Positions 29,196 to 38,693 of a stretch of 64,000 nt of DNA are shown here, one piece after another; within the stretch, counting starts at the first letter, position 1, and each line of letters begins with the position of its first letter. Position numbers and translations under genes: made by a program. This DNA comes from Arsukibacterium sp. UBA5043. GTDB lineage: Bacteria; Pseudomonadota; Gammaproteobacteria; Enterobacterales; Alteromonadaceae. A model generated the notes under the pieces. It was not told the DNA's origin, ran no database searches, and saw nothing but the letters and a program-made list of their open reading frames with translations. The stretch is taken from assembly GCA_002415085.1 (NCBI GenBank), contig DIBV01000002.1, forward strand, positions 62,001 to 126,000, in the 5' to 3' direction.

Positions 29196-29266
29196 CCCAT
29201 ATCAAGAGTGCCATTGCAGGCGTGCTGAACCACCGCTCGGTAGTTTAACTGTTCGACAGGAGTAAT

Positions 29267-29704
29267 ATGATGAAAATATCAGTTTTTTCAGCACTGTTTT
29301 TTAGTTTCTGCACCCTACTGGCCAGCTCACAGCTCAGCGCTGAGCAAATGAAACAACTGGGGAGCTGGGATGTGCATTATATTGCTTTACCAGCGACCTT
29401 TTTAACGCCGGAAATAGCGGTGGAATATGACATTCAGCGTAGTAAATTTAACGGTGTTATTAATATCTCGGTGCTGGACAGTAAAAGCCAGCAGGCACAA
29501 CAGGTTGCTATTAATGGTATTGCCAAAGACTTATTTGGCCGCCAGCGCAAACTGGAGTTTAATCAGGTGGTAGAAGGCGACGCCGTCTATTATCTGGCCA
29601 CGGTGCCCTATCAGAATGAACAACTTTATAATTTCAGTATCAATATAGGCCAGGGTGAACAACAGCAACAATTGACGTTCAGCCATACGTTTTTTGTTGA
29701 TTAA
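29267..29704 (+). CDS. DUF4426 domain periplasmic protein
   Basis: A 145-residue exported protein: signal peptide (cleavage near SAEQ), then a beta-rich DUF4426 domain with [18 protein letters not shown] and a C-terminal FSHTFFVD. The function of the family is not known. It sits between yggT and rdgB, a position where DUF4426 genes are recurrently found in marine gammaproteobacteria. Start ATG 29267 or 29270, preceded by AGGAG. Confidence 0.88.
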   Translation: MMKISVFSALFFSFCTLLASSQLSAEQMKQLGSWDVHYIALPATFLTPEIAVEYDIQRSKFNGVINISVLDSKSQQAQQVAINGIAKDLFGRQRKLEFNQVVEGDAVYYLATVPYQNEQLYNFSINIGQGEQQQQLTFSHTFFVD

Positions 29705-29736
29705 ACCGTTCACTTTTAAATTTAAGCCCGGAAAAT

Positions 29737-30348
29737 ATGCAAAAACTTGTTCTCGCCAGCTCAAACAAAGGCAAAATTAGTGAACTCCAAGCTCTGCTGT
29801 CACCTTATCAGTTGCAGGTAGTACCACAGCAGGAGCTGGGGGTAACTGATGCCGATGAAACCGGCCTGACCTTTGTCGAGAATGCCATCTTAAAGGCGCG
29901 TCATGCTGCACTGGCAACCGGTTTACCCGCGATTGCCGATGATTCCGGCCTGGCGGTCGATGCTATTGGTGGCGAACCTGGCATTTATTCAGCACGCTAC
30001 AGCGGGGAAGCCGCCACCGACGCGGAAAATATCAGCAAGTTATTACATGCGTTGCAGCAGGTGCCGCCAGCAAACCGCAGTGCTCAGTTTCATTGTGTGC
30101 TGGTTTACTTGCGCCACGCCAGCGATCCTACCCCGCTAGTGTGCCATGGTGTCTGGTCTGGCACGATCAGTGAGCAGGTGCAAGGTAGCGCTGGTTTTGG
30201 CTATGATCCGGTATTTATACCCACCGGCGACACCCTCAGTGCGGCAGAGCTAAGCAAAGAACAGAAAGCCGCTATCAGTCATCGCGGCTTGGCATTACGC
30301 CAGCTGGTCGCGCAAATGCAACGATTATCAACAGAGCAGCAAGGTTAA
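29737..30348 (+). CDS. rdgB: dITP/XTP pyrophosphatase (Ham1/RdgB)
   Basis: House-cleaning nucleotidase of 203 residues that hydrolyses dITP, XTP and dXTP to monophosphates, preventing incorporation of deaminated purines. The N-terminal [14 protein letters not shown], the [22 protein letters not shown] active-site region (metal-binding Asp) and the FGYDPVFIP motif are intact, and SHRGLAL closes the domain. Immediately followed by hemW, whose start abuts the stop codon. Confidence 0.95.
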   Translation: MQKLVLASSNKGKISELQALLSPYQLQVVPQQELGVTDADETGLTFVENAILKARHAALATGLPAIADDSGLAVDAIGGEPGIYSARYSGEAATDAENISKLLHALQQVPPANRSAQFHCVLVYLRHASDPTPLVCHGVWSGTISEQVQGSAGFGYDPVFIPTGDTLSAAELSKEQKAAISHRGLALRQLVAQMQRLSTEQQG

Positions 30349-31494
30349 GTGGGCCTGCAATTACCGCCGCTGTCGCTGTATATTCACATTCCCTGGTGCA
30401 TTCAAAAATGCCCTTATTGTGATTTTAATTCCCATGCAGTGAAACAAGGTATTCCGGAGCAGGAATACATCGCGCATTTACTGGCAGATCTAGACCAGGA
30501 TCTGAAGCTGGTGGCAGGCCGCACGGTGTCCAGTATCTTTATTGGGGGGGGCACGCCCAGCGTATTTTCCGCCAACGGCATAGGTCAGATCTTGCAAGGC
30601 GTTAAAAAGCGCCTGGCATGCAGCGCTACTATGGAAGTCACGATGGAGGCCAACCCGGGTACTGTTGAGGCCGAGCGCTTCGCCGGCTATGTCGCCGCCG
30701 GTGTTACCAGATTTTCGATTGGCGTGCAAAGCTTTCAGAGTGCACAGCTAAAGGCGCTTGGCCGTATTCATGACTGCAACGAAGCTATCCGGGCGGCTGA
30801 ATTGGCCGCCGCCCTGCCCCTGCAAAGTTTTAACCTCGATTTAATGCATGGTCTGCCACAACAGGATATCGCGGGCGCCCTTGCCGATTTAAGTCAGGCT
30901 ATTGACCTGGCTCCGCCGCATTTATCCTGGTATCAGCTAACCATTGAACCTAATACCGCCTTTGCCTCACGACCGCCCGTATTACCAGCCGACGATACCT
31001 TGTGGGATATTCAGCAACAAGGCCTGGCACTGCTGCAACATCATGGTTATCAGCAATATGAAATATCTGCCTACGCCAAACCAGGCCATCAGTGTCAGCA
31101 CAACCTGAATTACTGGCGATATGGCGATTATCTGGGCATTGGCTGTGGTGCCCATGGCAAGATAACCCTGCCAGGTCGCAATACGATTTTGCGCACGGTT
31201 AAAATTAAACACCCAAAAGGTTACATGGATATCAGCCGGGGTTATCTTGACAGCAAAGAGCAGGTGTTGGCAGAAGATCGGCCTTTTGAGTTTTTTATGA
31301 ACCGGTTTCGCTTACTCGAACCCTGTCCGCAGGCAGACTTCACGGCTTATACCGGCCTGCCCGTCAGCAGCATCCAGCTGGCGATTGATAACGCAGTGCG
31401 TCAGCAGCTATTGCATAGCACTGAGCAGCACTGGCAAATTACCGATAAAGGTGCCCGCTACCTGAATGACTTGCTTACACTTTTCATTGATTAA
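30349..31494 (+). CDS. hemW: Radical SAM heme chaperone HemW
   Basis: A 381-residue radical-SAM protein (formerly YggW). The 4Fe-4S CxxxCxxC motif is present as CIQKCPYC near residue 17-24, followed by FIGGGTPS and the GVQSFQ motif. HemW proteins bind heme and deliver it to respiratory enzymes; they lack coproporphyrinogen dehydrogenase activity although they resemble HemN. The start is GTG directly after the rdgB stop, indicating translational coupling. Last gene of the yggS cluster. Confidence 0.93.
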   Translation: MGLQLPPLSLYIHIPWCIQKCPYCDFNSHAVKQGIPEQEYIAHLLADLDQDLKLVAGRTVSSIFIGGGTPSVFSANGIGQILQGVKKRLACSATMEVTMEANPGTVEAERFAGYVAAGVTRFSIGVQSFQSAQLKALGRIHDCNEAIRAAELAAALPLQSFNLDLMHGLPQQDIAGALADLSQAIDLAPPHLSWYQLTIEPNTAFASRPPVLPADDTLWDIQQQGLALLQHHGYQQYEISAYAKPGHQCQHNLNYWRYGDYLGIGCGAHGKITLPGRNTILRTVKIKHPKGYMDISRGYLDSKEQVLAEDRPFEFFMNRFRLLEPCPQADFTAYTGLPVSSIQLAIDNAVRQQLLHSTEQHWQITDKGARYLNDLLTLFID

Positions 31495-31539
31495 CCGTGA
31501 TAAGAGGCATCGTTTCATGACAACAAAACAGGACCTAAT

Positions 31540-33387
31540 ATGAAAAAAACAACGTTTCGCGCCCTTGCCCTTATTCCCCTTGCAGTCAGCCTGGCGCTGC
31601 TTGGTGGCTGCGGCCCGAAAACCAATCAACCGGGGCAAAGTGCTGAGCAAACAGCAGCAGCCCAGCTTGATGTCAACGAGCAGGCGAATCAGCTTTTTGA
31701 ACAAATTTATATGGATCGGGTGCGCCAGGATCCGGTGCTGCAAACCCGGCTTGGTATTAAAGACGACTATGACAAATGGCAGGACTTAAGCGAAGCTGCT
31801 TATCAGGCTGAACTTGCTATGGTTCGTGGTCATCTTGACTTGTTAAAGGCAATCGACCCGACCAGGCTTGATCCAAACACAGCCTTAAGTTATCAGCTGC
31901 TAAAACAAGATTTACAAAACAGCCTGGATGACAGCAAATGGCGCTGGTACAGTTATCCGGTTAATCAGATGTATGGCATTCATTCTTTGGTGCCTTCACT
32001 GCTGATAAACCAGCATAAAATTGATGATATTAGTGATGCTAAAGCCTATATCAGCCGTCTGAATAATGTGCCGCTGCTGTTCAGTCAGTTGCAACAACAA
32101 CTGACTGAACGTGCTGAAAAAGGCATTATCATCCCCGAATTTGTATTTGATCATGTCATCACCGCCAGCCAGAACGTGATAAGTGGAGCCCCTTTTAACC
32201 AGGGCGATGACAGCACTTTGCTGGCCGATTATAAGAAAAAGCTGCAAGCGCTGGCACTGAGTGACGGTGAAGAGAAACTGTTACTGGATGAAGCAAATGT
32301 GGCCTTGCTAACCAGTGTTGGCCCGGCATACCAAAGCCTGATTAGCTATCTGCAAAACCTGCAGCAACAAGCCACTACCGATGATGGTGTATGGCGCTTT
32401 ACAGACGGCGCCGCGTTTTATAAACACCGGCTGGAACGGATCACCACTACCGATTTAACCGCCGAGCAAATTCATCAACTGGGACTAAAAGAAGTTGCCC
32501 GCATTCATGATGAAATGCGCGCCATTATGCAACAAGTTAATTTTGATGGCAGCCTGGCAGAATTTTTCGTGTTTATGCGCGAAGATCCCCAGTTCTACTA
32601 CCCCGATACCGATGAAGGCCGCGCTGCCTATCTGGCGGAAGCCACCCGGGTTATCGACGATATGAAAGGCCGGCTGGATGATTTATTCCGGGTAAAACCC
32701 AGCGCAGATATGATCGTAAAAGCGGTAGAACCCTTTCGTGAAAAAAGCGCAGGCAAAGCGTTTTATCAGCGCCCGTCAATGGATGGCAGCCGCCCTGGCG
32801 TGTACTACGCTAACTTGTATCAAATGCAGGATATGCCAACTTACCAGTTAGAGGCGTTGGCCTACCATGAAGGTATTCCGGGCCACCATATGCAGCTGGC
32901 CATAGGCCAGGAACTGGAAGACATGCCGAAATTTCGTCGCTTTGGTGGGTACACCGCTTACATTGAAGGCTGGGGCCTGTACAGCGAAGTGCTGCCTAAA
33001 GACATTGGTCTTTACCAGAACCCCTACTCTGACTTTGGCCGGCTTGCTATGGAGCTATGGCGTGCCTGTCGCTTAGTGGTTGATACCGGTATCCACGCGA
33101 AAGAATGGACCCGCGAACAAGCTATTGACTATCTGGTAGAGAATACGCCTAACTCGGTAACCGATGCCACCAAAGCCATTGAGCGCTATATTGTGATGCC
33201 AGGCCAGGCTACCGCCTACAAAATTGGCATGATTAAAATGCTGGAGCTGCGCGAAAAAGCCAGAACGGCGCTGGGCGATAGCTTTGATATTCGTGATTTT
33301 CACGATGTGGTACTCCGTAATGGTGCCGTGCCGTTAGACGTATTAGAGCAACTGGTAGACGAATATATTGCCGCTGCCAAGCCTTGA
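31540..33387 (+). CDS. DUF885 family lipoprotein (putative metallopeptidase)
   Basis: A 615-residue protein with a lipoprotein signal (lipobox LLGGC at about residues 20-24), so it should be anchored in a membrane facing the periplasm. The DUF885 domain fills the rest; YHEGIPGHHMQLAIGQE provides an HExxxxHH-like metal-binding site and a downstream Glu lies in YIEGWGLYSE. This is consistent with a zinc peptidase-like fold; no substrate is known. It stands alone and has its own downstream terminator. Confidence 0.88.
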   Translation: MKKTTFRALALIPLAVSLALLGGCGPKTNQPGQSAEQTAAAQLDVNEQANQLFEQIYMDRVRQDPVLQTRLGIKDDYDKWQDLSEAAYQAELAMVRGHLDLLKAIDPTRLDPNTALSYQLLKQDLQNSLDDSKWRWYSYPVNQMYGIHSLVPSLLINQHKIDDISDAKAYISRLNNVPLLFSQLQQQLTERAEKGIIIPEFVFDHVITASQNVISGAPFNQGDDSTLLADYKKKLQALALSDGEEKLLLDEANVALLTSVGPAYQSLISYLQNLQQQATTDDGVWRFTDGAAFYKHRLERITTTDLTAEQIHQLGLKEVARIHDEMRAIMQQVNFDGSLAEFFVFMREDPQFYYPDTDEGRAAYLAEATRVIDDMKGRLDDLFRVKPSADMIVKAVEPFREKSAGKAFYQRPSMDGSRPGVYYANLYQMQDMPTYQLEALAYHEGIPGHHMQLAIGQELEDMPKFRRFGGYTAYIEGWGLYSEVLPKDIGLYQNPYSDFGRLAMELWRACRLVVDTGIHAKEWTREQAIDYLVENTPNSVTDATKAIERYIVMPGQATAYKIGMIKMLELREKARTALGDSFDIRDFHDVVLRNGAVPLDVLEQLVDEYIAAAKP

Positions 33388-33432
33388 GAGCAGGTGCGCT
33401 TCACTAAGTATTAAGCGCTAAACACAATGCTG

Positions 33433-33461
33433 AAAAGCCGGACTCTGTTCCGGCTTTTTTT
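33433..33461 (+). terminator. Terminator after DUF885 gene
   Basis: Arms AAAAGCCGGA (33433-33442) and TCCGGCTTTT (33449-33458) with a six-base loop and a continued T-run. Strong intrinsic terminator. Confidence 0.92.
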
Positions 33462-33575
33462 ATACGATTTGTCTACTTAGCTGCCGCGTTTACCGCGAAG
33501 ATATGATTTTTGTGCTACGGTTTACCTTTAACATTCAAAGCCTGCACAGGCTATCTCAGATAATAAGGAGACCCT

Positions 33576-34073
33576 ATGTCTAGCCCGGAGCACAAGCAAA
33601 AAATCTGGAACCTGATCAAAGACATTAAAACGGCCATGCTAACTACCCACCACGGTGGCGAACTGCGCTCCCGCCCGATGGTTCTGGTGCAGGATGAGTA
33701 TGACGGCACCTTATGGTTTTATACCGATCTCGAGTCAGAGAAAGTGCTGGAGCTGGAGCGCGATAGTGAGGTATGCCTGGCCTTCGCCGATCCTGAGAGC
33801 CAGACCTTCGTTTCTCTTACCGGCACTGGCCGCGCTATTCAGAACAAAACACTGGTAGACAAATACTGGAATTCGTTTGTGGCAGCCTGGTTCCCGCAAG
33901 GCAAGAACTCACCCAATGTCGGCATGCTGGAAATTAAAATTCATAAAGGCGAGCACTGGGATAGTAGTAGTAATGCCATGGTAAAAAGCGTTAAAACAGT
34001 TGCCGCTAAAATGAAAGGTGAGCAGCCCGATTTAGGCGAGCATGAAAAGTTTGGCACCAAAAAAGACAATTAG
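33576..34073 (+). CDS. Pyridoxamine 5'-phosphate oxidase-fold (general stress 26-like) protein
   Basis: A 165-residue protein of the split-barrel FMN-binding family. MLTTHHGGELRSRPM, GTLWFYTD, CLAFADPE and SLTGTGRAI are hallmarks of the COG3871 group related to B. subtilis general stress protein 26. Members bind flavin; the reaction is generally unknown, and this is not the PdxH enzyme of B6 biosynthesis. AAGGAG lies ahead of the ATG. Monocistronic by context. Confidence 0.9.
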   Translation: MSSPEHKQKIWNLIKDIKTAMLTTHHGGELRSRPMVLVQDEYDGTLWFYTDLESEKVLELERDSEVCLAFADPESQTFVSLTGTGRAIQNKTLVDKYWNSFVAAWFPQGKNSPNVGMLEIKIHKGEHWDSSSNAMVKSVKTVAAKMKGEQPDLGEHEKFGTKKDN

Positions 34074-34103
34074 ACACCCGCTTGAATTGGCGTGGTAATG
34101 TCT

Positions 34104-34136
34104 TTGCCCTGACGCTCCTAAACGTGTTCAGGGCAA
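34104..34136. other. Long inverted repeat between convergent genes
   Basis: TTGCCCTGA (34104-34112) and TCAGGGCAA (34128-34136) form a perfect nine-bp stem with extra pairing in the loop (CG/CG). No T-run on either strand. It lies between the PPOx-fold gene and the minus-strand TUDOR gene and may act as a weak bidirectional terminator. Confidence 0.5.
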
Positions 34137-34157
34137 CGTTAAATTGCCTCCACGCAA

Positions 34158-34379
34158 TTACACGCTTTTGCGAATTTCTGAATGCAGCTTTAAAACCTGG
34201 TCGCCGTCTGATTGTTCGATTAGATAGGCAGGATCGTTGTCACTGGCATCTCTGGTAACCTCGGTACCTTTTATGGTCTTGGTTATTTTCTTTCTGAACA
34301 CTTCCCGGGTATAGCCCTCGGCAGTGCCGTTACCCCAGTCCCACTCAATCTTAGTATTAGTTTGATATGCATCATTCAT
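34158..34379 (-). CDS. DUF2945 / hypervirulence-associated TUDOR domain protein
   Basis: A 73-residue soluble protein: KIEWDWGNGTAEGYT, KTIKGTEVTRDASDNDPAYLI and QVLKLHSEI fit the small single-domain family called hypervirulence-associated TUDOR (DUF2945), widespread in bacteria and fungi. Its molecular role is unknown. Its ATG overlaps the stop of the upstream four-helix membrane protein gene (ATGA), so the two are coupled. Confidence 0.82.
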   Translation of the reverse strand: MNDAYQTNTKIEWDWGNGTAEGYTREVFRKKITKTIKGTEVTRDASDNDPAYLIEQSDGDQVLKLHSEIRKSV

Positions 34380-34774
34380 CGTTCTGTGCCCGGCCTGTTC
34401 TCAATTTCACTGTGCTTACTGCAAAAGGCCAGCACAAACGCTGATGAGCTGAATGTTAAAATAACCGTCTTGAAAATTAAGATACCTAATTGGTTTATAC
34501 CAATAAAACTGACCAGCAGCGCAAGCAATACAACAAGCACCATAATAATAACGAACGCTAGTAATTTATAACCGTTAACATGTCTGATTTTAACCAGACC
34601 TTTGCTAAACAACCCATAAGCTAATAACACACCCAAAACGGCAGAAATAATATATGACATTGCAGAGAATATATTTGGCTGAGCATCACCAGCAAAAAGC
34701 TCAACAACGTAAAAGGTCACTGGCATTACAACCAGTAACGTCCAGAGCCACTGCCTGGCTGATAAATCTTTCAT
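34376..34774 (-). CDS. Hypothetical four-helix membrane protein
   Basis: A 132-residue protein with four hydrophobic segments (about residues 10-28, 37-57, 68-90 and 94-115) and charged ends. I do not recognise a family. GAGGAG precedes the ATG. It is translationally coupled to the TUDOR-domain gene and follows an RDD protein gene 78 bases upstream, in an AT-richer patch of small membrane-protein genes. Confidence 0.7.
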   Translation of the reverse strand: MKDLSARQWLWTLLVVMPVTFYVVELFAGDAQPNIFSAMSYIISAVLGVLLAYGLFSKGLVKIRHVNGYKLLAFVIIMVLVVLLALLVSFIGINQLGILIFKTVILTFSSSAFVLAFCSKHSEIENRPGTER

Positions 34775-34852
34775 CTTACTCTCCTCAAATTTAAATGCTA
34801 AGGCCGGTATTGCCTCGGCAGCGGTGTAAGGCTCGTAGAAGCGAATCAGCTT

Positions 34853-35365
34853 TTATTTGACGCTGTGTTGGCTATCAACGACGATGGTTCCAGCAATATA
34901 GTCGTGCACACAGCGCTTCTGTTTGCCAAATATAAATAAAACGTTTGCTATGGAAATAAGCTGTCCTACTACCGGTATTTGACCTGGCAGAAAAAATACC
35001 GCATATCGTTTTACCAGATGTTGGTTAAAGGTTGGTTTCTCGCCATTCAAATCAACAATTTTAATCCCTAGTGCCAATTTCCCGACAGTTTGCCCGGATT
35101 TAATTAACAGATTAGTGTTAATGGCAAAAAATATGATTAGGCCAATTGCACCCATTAACAAGTTATAACTTAAGGATGGGCCTACGCCTTCCGATACGCC
35201 ATCAAACCCACCCGTTAAAATCATAACCGGAATGGTTACCACCATTATCGTTAAGGTGTCGATTAGTGATGCCCAGAGCCTTTTCCACCTGGAGGCAGTT
35301 GCATATTTATTATCAATTATTTCAACTAACTCTGATTGTGGTGGGGCGTATAAATTATCACTCAT
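34853..35365 (-). CDS. RDD family membrane protein
   Basis: A 170-residue protein with a short N-terminal tail (NLYAPPQSELVE) and an RDD domain of three helices. The signature residues are partly altered: the Arg and Asp are in WKRLWASLIDTL, and GQTVGKLALGIKIVD marks the middle of the domain. RDD proteins include Na+(Li+)/H+ antiporters but most are of unknown role. The APPxS N-terminus is typical of proteobacterial RDD members. Confidence 0.88.
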   Translation of the reverse strand: MSDNLYAPPQSELVEIIDNKYATASRWKRLWASLIDTLTIMVVTIPVMILTGGFDGVSEGVGPSLSYNLLMGAIGLIIFFAINTNLLIKSGQTVGKLALGIKIVDLNGEKPTFNQHLVKRYAVFFLPGQIPVVGQLISIANVLFIFGKQKRCVHDYIAGTIVVDSQHSVK

Positions 35366-35443
35366 AAGAACTCTCTATGGTTGCAGGTAATACAATTTAC
35401 CTATTAATACTTTTAATGGCTACGACCTATTGCATGGCCTGAA

Positions 35444-36052
35444 CTATTCTGACTGCGTCAGTACAATAACCCGCTCGCCGGTTTTTTTGTCTATTACCAG
35501 CAGCTCTTTGAGCTGCCATTGGTCGGCTGAGCTGGTGGCGTAAACATAAACATCAGCACCGGATTTTGTGCCTTTAATCGAATAATTTAAGTTGGCACTA
35601 CCACCTGTTCCACGGTAAGTAATTTGGCCCAAAACAAAGAATCCCGGTTCAGGGTTCTCCCCCACCAGTGATATTACCTGCGAATTCGCTTGAACCGCTT
35701 TTACTGATAAATCATAAGCTTCACCTTTCATAATGCTCATCAGTGGCATGACCATTACAGGAAGGATGATAAAGATAAGAACAAACCCGGCATTACGCCA
35801 TTTTCGCTGCGTAGATTTGAAATGCGCTACATCACGCCAGGTGCGGTTTCGCCATGCCCACTCGTTCCCTTTTGCCCCCAGCACAAAAATCATCACCAAA
35901 TTTACCAGTGGCACCAACATCAGGAGAGCTATAAAGGTGCTGTTACCGATACCCCATATCCAATTGAGTAAGAAGGCCCCCCAATTCCACCCTTTAATTT
36001 CCTCAGGTACAACCGAATCCTTGCCCATTCCTGAAATGTATTCTTGTGCCAT
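35444..36052 (-). CDS. Membrane protein with DUF2628-like N-terminus and Coa1-like C-terminus
   Basis: About 202 residues. The N-terminal part (GWNWGAFLLNWIWGIGN ... WAWRNRTW) resembles DUF2628-type proteins with two or three membrane helices, and after a further helix (about 100-120) the C-terminal domain (about 130-200: GQITYRGTGGSANLNYSIKG, GADVYVYATS) resembles the cytochrome oxidase assembly factor Coa1 family. No oxidase genes are near, so the name should not be read as function. ATG 36052 is preferred over the more upstream GTG 36076 on codon grounds; the ribosome site is weak. Confidence 0.7.
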   Translation of the reverse strand: MAQEYISGMGKDSVVPEEIKGWNWGAFLLNWIWGIGNSTFIALLMLVPLVNLVMIFVLGAKGNEWAWRNRTWRDVAHFKSTQRKWRNAGFVLIFIILPVMVMPLMSIMKGEAYDLSVKAVQANSQVISLVGENPEPGFFVLGQITYRGTGGSANLNYSIKGTKSGADVYVYATSSADQWQLKELLVIDKKTGERVIVLTQSE

Positions 36053-36247
36053 ATTTTTTATTTTTCCAGCTTTCACTTGGCCTTTTGGTTGCTGAGTCTA
36101 TTCTTGCACCTGAATGTAAATCAAGCATTTTTATGCTGTAACATTTTTTATTTCAGAATATTTCCGGTGTAAGTCATTTGCCCGGCACCGTGGTTTGTTA
36201 GTATGCTGACAACCTGAAGAACATACTGCTGGCATTGGATAAACAAT

Positions 36248-37210
36248 ATGATTTTGCTCAATTATTTTGAACCAGAAACCCAAAGTTGGCAGCAAATGAA
36301 CTTTGCCAAGCTACCCGGCCAGCTCAGTGCCGATGCCAGGGTGTGGCTTAACCTGAACGAAGCCACCTCTGAAGAGCTGCAGCAGGTACTGCGACGATTT
36401 GCTATTGCCCCTACTCTGGCAGAAGATTTCAGCCGCCAGCGCCACCCGCCTAAACTGGAAACTCAGCCCGATTTCAGCTTACTGATTATGCGGGGTTACG
36501 CCGACCCGGATTTTAGCGAATACAGCAGCAGTGCTCAGGTTAACTTGTTATACTCTAAGCAGGTTTTAATAAGCTTGGTGCATTGTCATAGCACTACCTT
36601 GCTGGAGCAACTTACCCCGAAAATTACGGCTGGCCAAAGCCTGGCAGTAACGGATTGGGTAAAACAGCTTATTTTGACCGTATCGGGAAGCTATCTGGAA
36701 AAGCTGATTGCCTTTGAGGATGTGTTGAGCGAGCTTGAAGACAATATGTTGCAACGGGGCAGTGACGAACAAATGGCGATGATGATGCGCTACCGTTCGG
36801 TACTTCGGAAAATTAACCGCAACCTGGCATATCAGAAAGACATTTTTGCCGACGCGCTTTATGAAGAACAAAACCCGCTATTGCAGCAGTTTACTGCGGC
36901 GGATGTCCGTGATTTTTACGAAAAATTTGAACGCCTGCACAGCATGACCGATTTATACTACGATCAGCTGAGTGATTTGGTTGAAGGATATATGTCGACC
37001 ACCTCGCATCAAATTAACGAACGAATGAAAGTACTTACCATGGTTAGCACCATATTTATTCCGCTGACCTTTATCGCCGGTTTATACGGGATGAACTTTG
37101 TCAACATACCGGAATTAGCCAACCCCCATGGTTATTTTTATGCGCTGCTGGCCATGGCCTTACTGGGAATAGGCGGCTTGTTCTGGTTTAAGTTTAAAAA
37201 CTGGTGGTAA
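36248..37210 (+). CDS. CorA family divalent metal transporter
   Basis: A 320-residue pentameric channel-type transporter: a soluble N-terminal domain, a long helical willow (about 130-260), then two C-terminal membrane helices with the selectivity motif YGMNF (about residue 279-283) in the loop after TM1. The following PEL stretch fits the Mg2+-transporting CorA group better than ZntB, though zinc cannot be excluded. MgtE follows 12 bases later, so the two form a metal-transport operon. Confidence 0.9.
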   Translation: MILLNYFEPETQSWQQMNFAKLPGQLSADARVWLNLNEATSEELQQVLRRFAIAPTLAEDFSRQRHPPKLETQPDFSLLIMRGYADPDFSEYSSSAQVNLLYSKQVLISLVHCHSTTLLEQLTPKITAGQSLAVTDWVKQLILTVSGSYLEKLIAFEDVLSELEDNMLQRGSDEQMAMMMRYRSVLRKINRNLAYQKDIFADALYEEQNPLLQQFTAADVRDFYEKFERLHSMTDLYYDQLSDLVEGYMSTTSHQINERMKVLTMVSTIFIPLTFIAGLYGMNFVNIPELANPHGYFYALLAMALLGIGGLFWFKFKNWW

Positions 37211-37222
37211 TAAGGATTTGTA

Positions 37223-38572
37223 ATGGCAGATAACTCGCTACTGGATATTGAGGATATTGTCCGCGACAGCTTTACTGATGAGGACAGCAGCTCGCTGATT
37301 GAAAAAATCAGCCAGCTGGAGCCGGAAGAAATTGCCCTGGTACTGGAGGCCATGCCGGTTGAGCAACGGGTTAGCACCTGGCTTGATTTGCACCCCGATG
37401 ATCAGGTTGCCGCCCTGACCTACATGCGGGTAGACGCCCGGGATAACATTTTTAAGCAACTGGATGAGCAACAACTTCGCACTCTGGTAGAGGGAATGGA
37501 AGTTGATGATTTAATTGAGTTACTTGATGAGCTACCCCAACGTATCTATGCCTATGCCTGCTCACGACTTGATGCCAGTCAGCGCAGCTGGTTAGAAACA
37601 GCATTAACATACAGCGAAGATCAGTGTGGTCGTTACGCCGACCATGATTTACTGATTATCAATAAAAATGCCAAGGTACGTGATGCGATAAGAATGTTTC
37701 GCAAATTGGCCGATGACGCCGAGTATCAGGATGCGTTGTTTGTCATTGACCGCACTGGCCGTTATGCCGGGCTGGTGCATGCTACGGCGTTGCTGGGTCA
37801 GCCGAGCCATTTGCCGGTAGAACATTTTCTGGATAAAGAGGCACCGGTGGTAACCGGCGAAATGGAGCTGGAACAGGGCTCGGAAATTGTATCGCGCTCT
37901 GGTTATACTGCGCTGGCCGTTGTCGATACCGACGACAAATTACTGGGCCGGTTATCTATTGGTGAAGCGCTGGAAAACGTGCGTAGAGCGCTGGAAAGCC
38001 AGTTTATGCATACCGCCGGTCTGGACGAAGAAGAGGATTTATTTGCACCGGTTTTTGACAGTGCGAAACGCCGGGCGTTGTGGCTGGGCATTAACTTGCT
38101 AACGGCGTTCCTGGCCGCGTGGACCATTGGCCTGTTTGAAGCAACGTTGCAACAAGTGGTTGCTCTGGCAGTGCTGATGCCGATTGTTGCCAGTATGGGA
38201 GGTATAGCAGGCAGCCAGACCCTAACCCTGATGATTCGCGGTTTGGCGTTGGAGCAGATAACACCACGAACCTATCTGATGCTGTTTCGCAAAGAGCTCG
38301 GAGTCGGTGCTATTAATGGCGTGCTATGGGCGCTGGTGATTGCCGTTATCACCTATTTTTGGTTTGGAGACTGGATTATCGGCGGGGTAATTGGCCTGGC
38401 TATTGTCATTAATATTATTGCGGCGGCAATTTCCGGCGTATTTATTCCTATTTGGCTTGAAAAGCTGGATATCGACCCGGCGCTTTCTGGCTCGGTTATC
38501 TTAACCACCGTTACCGATGTTATTGGTTTTTTTGCCTTTTTAGGCTTGGGTTCTTTATTTCTGATGACTTAG
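37223..38572 (+). CDS. mgtE: Magnesium transporter MgtE
   Basis: A 449-residue Mg2+ channel with the three-part layout: acidic N domain (about 10-125, many Asp/Glu that bind regulatory Mg2+), two CBS domains (about 130-255) and a five-helix pore domain (about 285-449) with GGIAGSQTLTLMIRGLAL and the late SGSVILTTVTDVIGF. Gating by cytoplasmic Mg2+ through the N and CBS domains is known for the family. AAGGA lies before the ATG. A nine-base duplication (ATGACTTAG) overlaps the stop codon. Confidence 0.94.
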   Translation: MADNSLLDIEDIVRDSFTDEDSSSLIEKISQLEPEEIALVLEAMPVEQRVSTWLDLHPDDQVAALTYMRVDARDNIFKQLDEQQLRTLVEGMEVDDLIELLDELPQRIYAYACSRLDASQRSWLETALTYSEDQCGRYADHDLLIINKNAKVRDAIRMFRKLADDAEYQDALFVIDRTGRYAGLVHATALLGQPSHLPVEHFLDKEAPVVTGEMELEQGSEIVSRSGYTALAVVDTDDKLLGRLSIGEALENVRRALESQFMHTAGLDEEEDLFAPVFDSAKRRALWLGINLLTAFLAAWTIGLFEATLQQVVALAVLMPIVASMGGIAGSQTLTLMIRGLALEQITPRTYLMLFRKELGVGAINGVLWALVIAVITYFWFGDWIIGGVIGLAIVINIIAAAISGVFIPIWLEKLDIDPALSGSVILTTVTDVIGFFAFLGLGSLFLMT

Positions 38573-38693
38573 CTCTAATGACTTAGTTCCGATAACGTAG
38601 TTATTAACACCCTGATCAATAATGGTTTATTTTTAACTGGCTTGGTTTTAAGGCATTGGCAGGCCACAAATTCACTAATGTTACGGAGCGTAC

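Noticed and set aside
35444-36052. Calling the Coa1-like protein a cytochrome oxidase assembly factor
   Set aside because: Only the C-terminal domain resembles the family and no oxidase genes are near, so the function is not supported.
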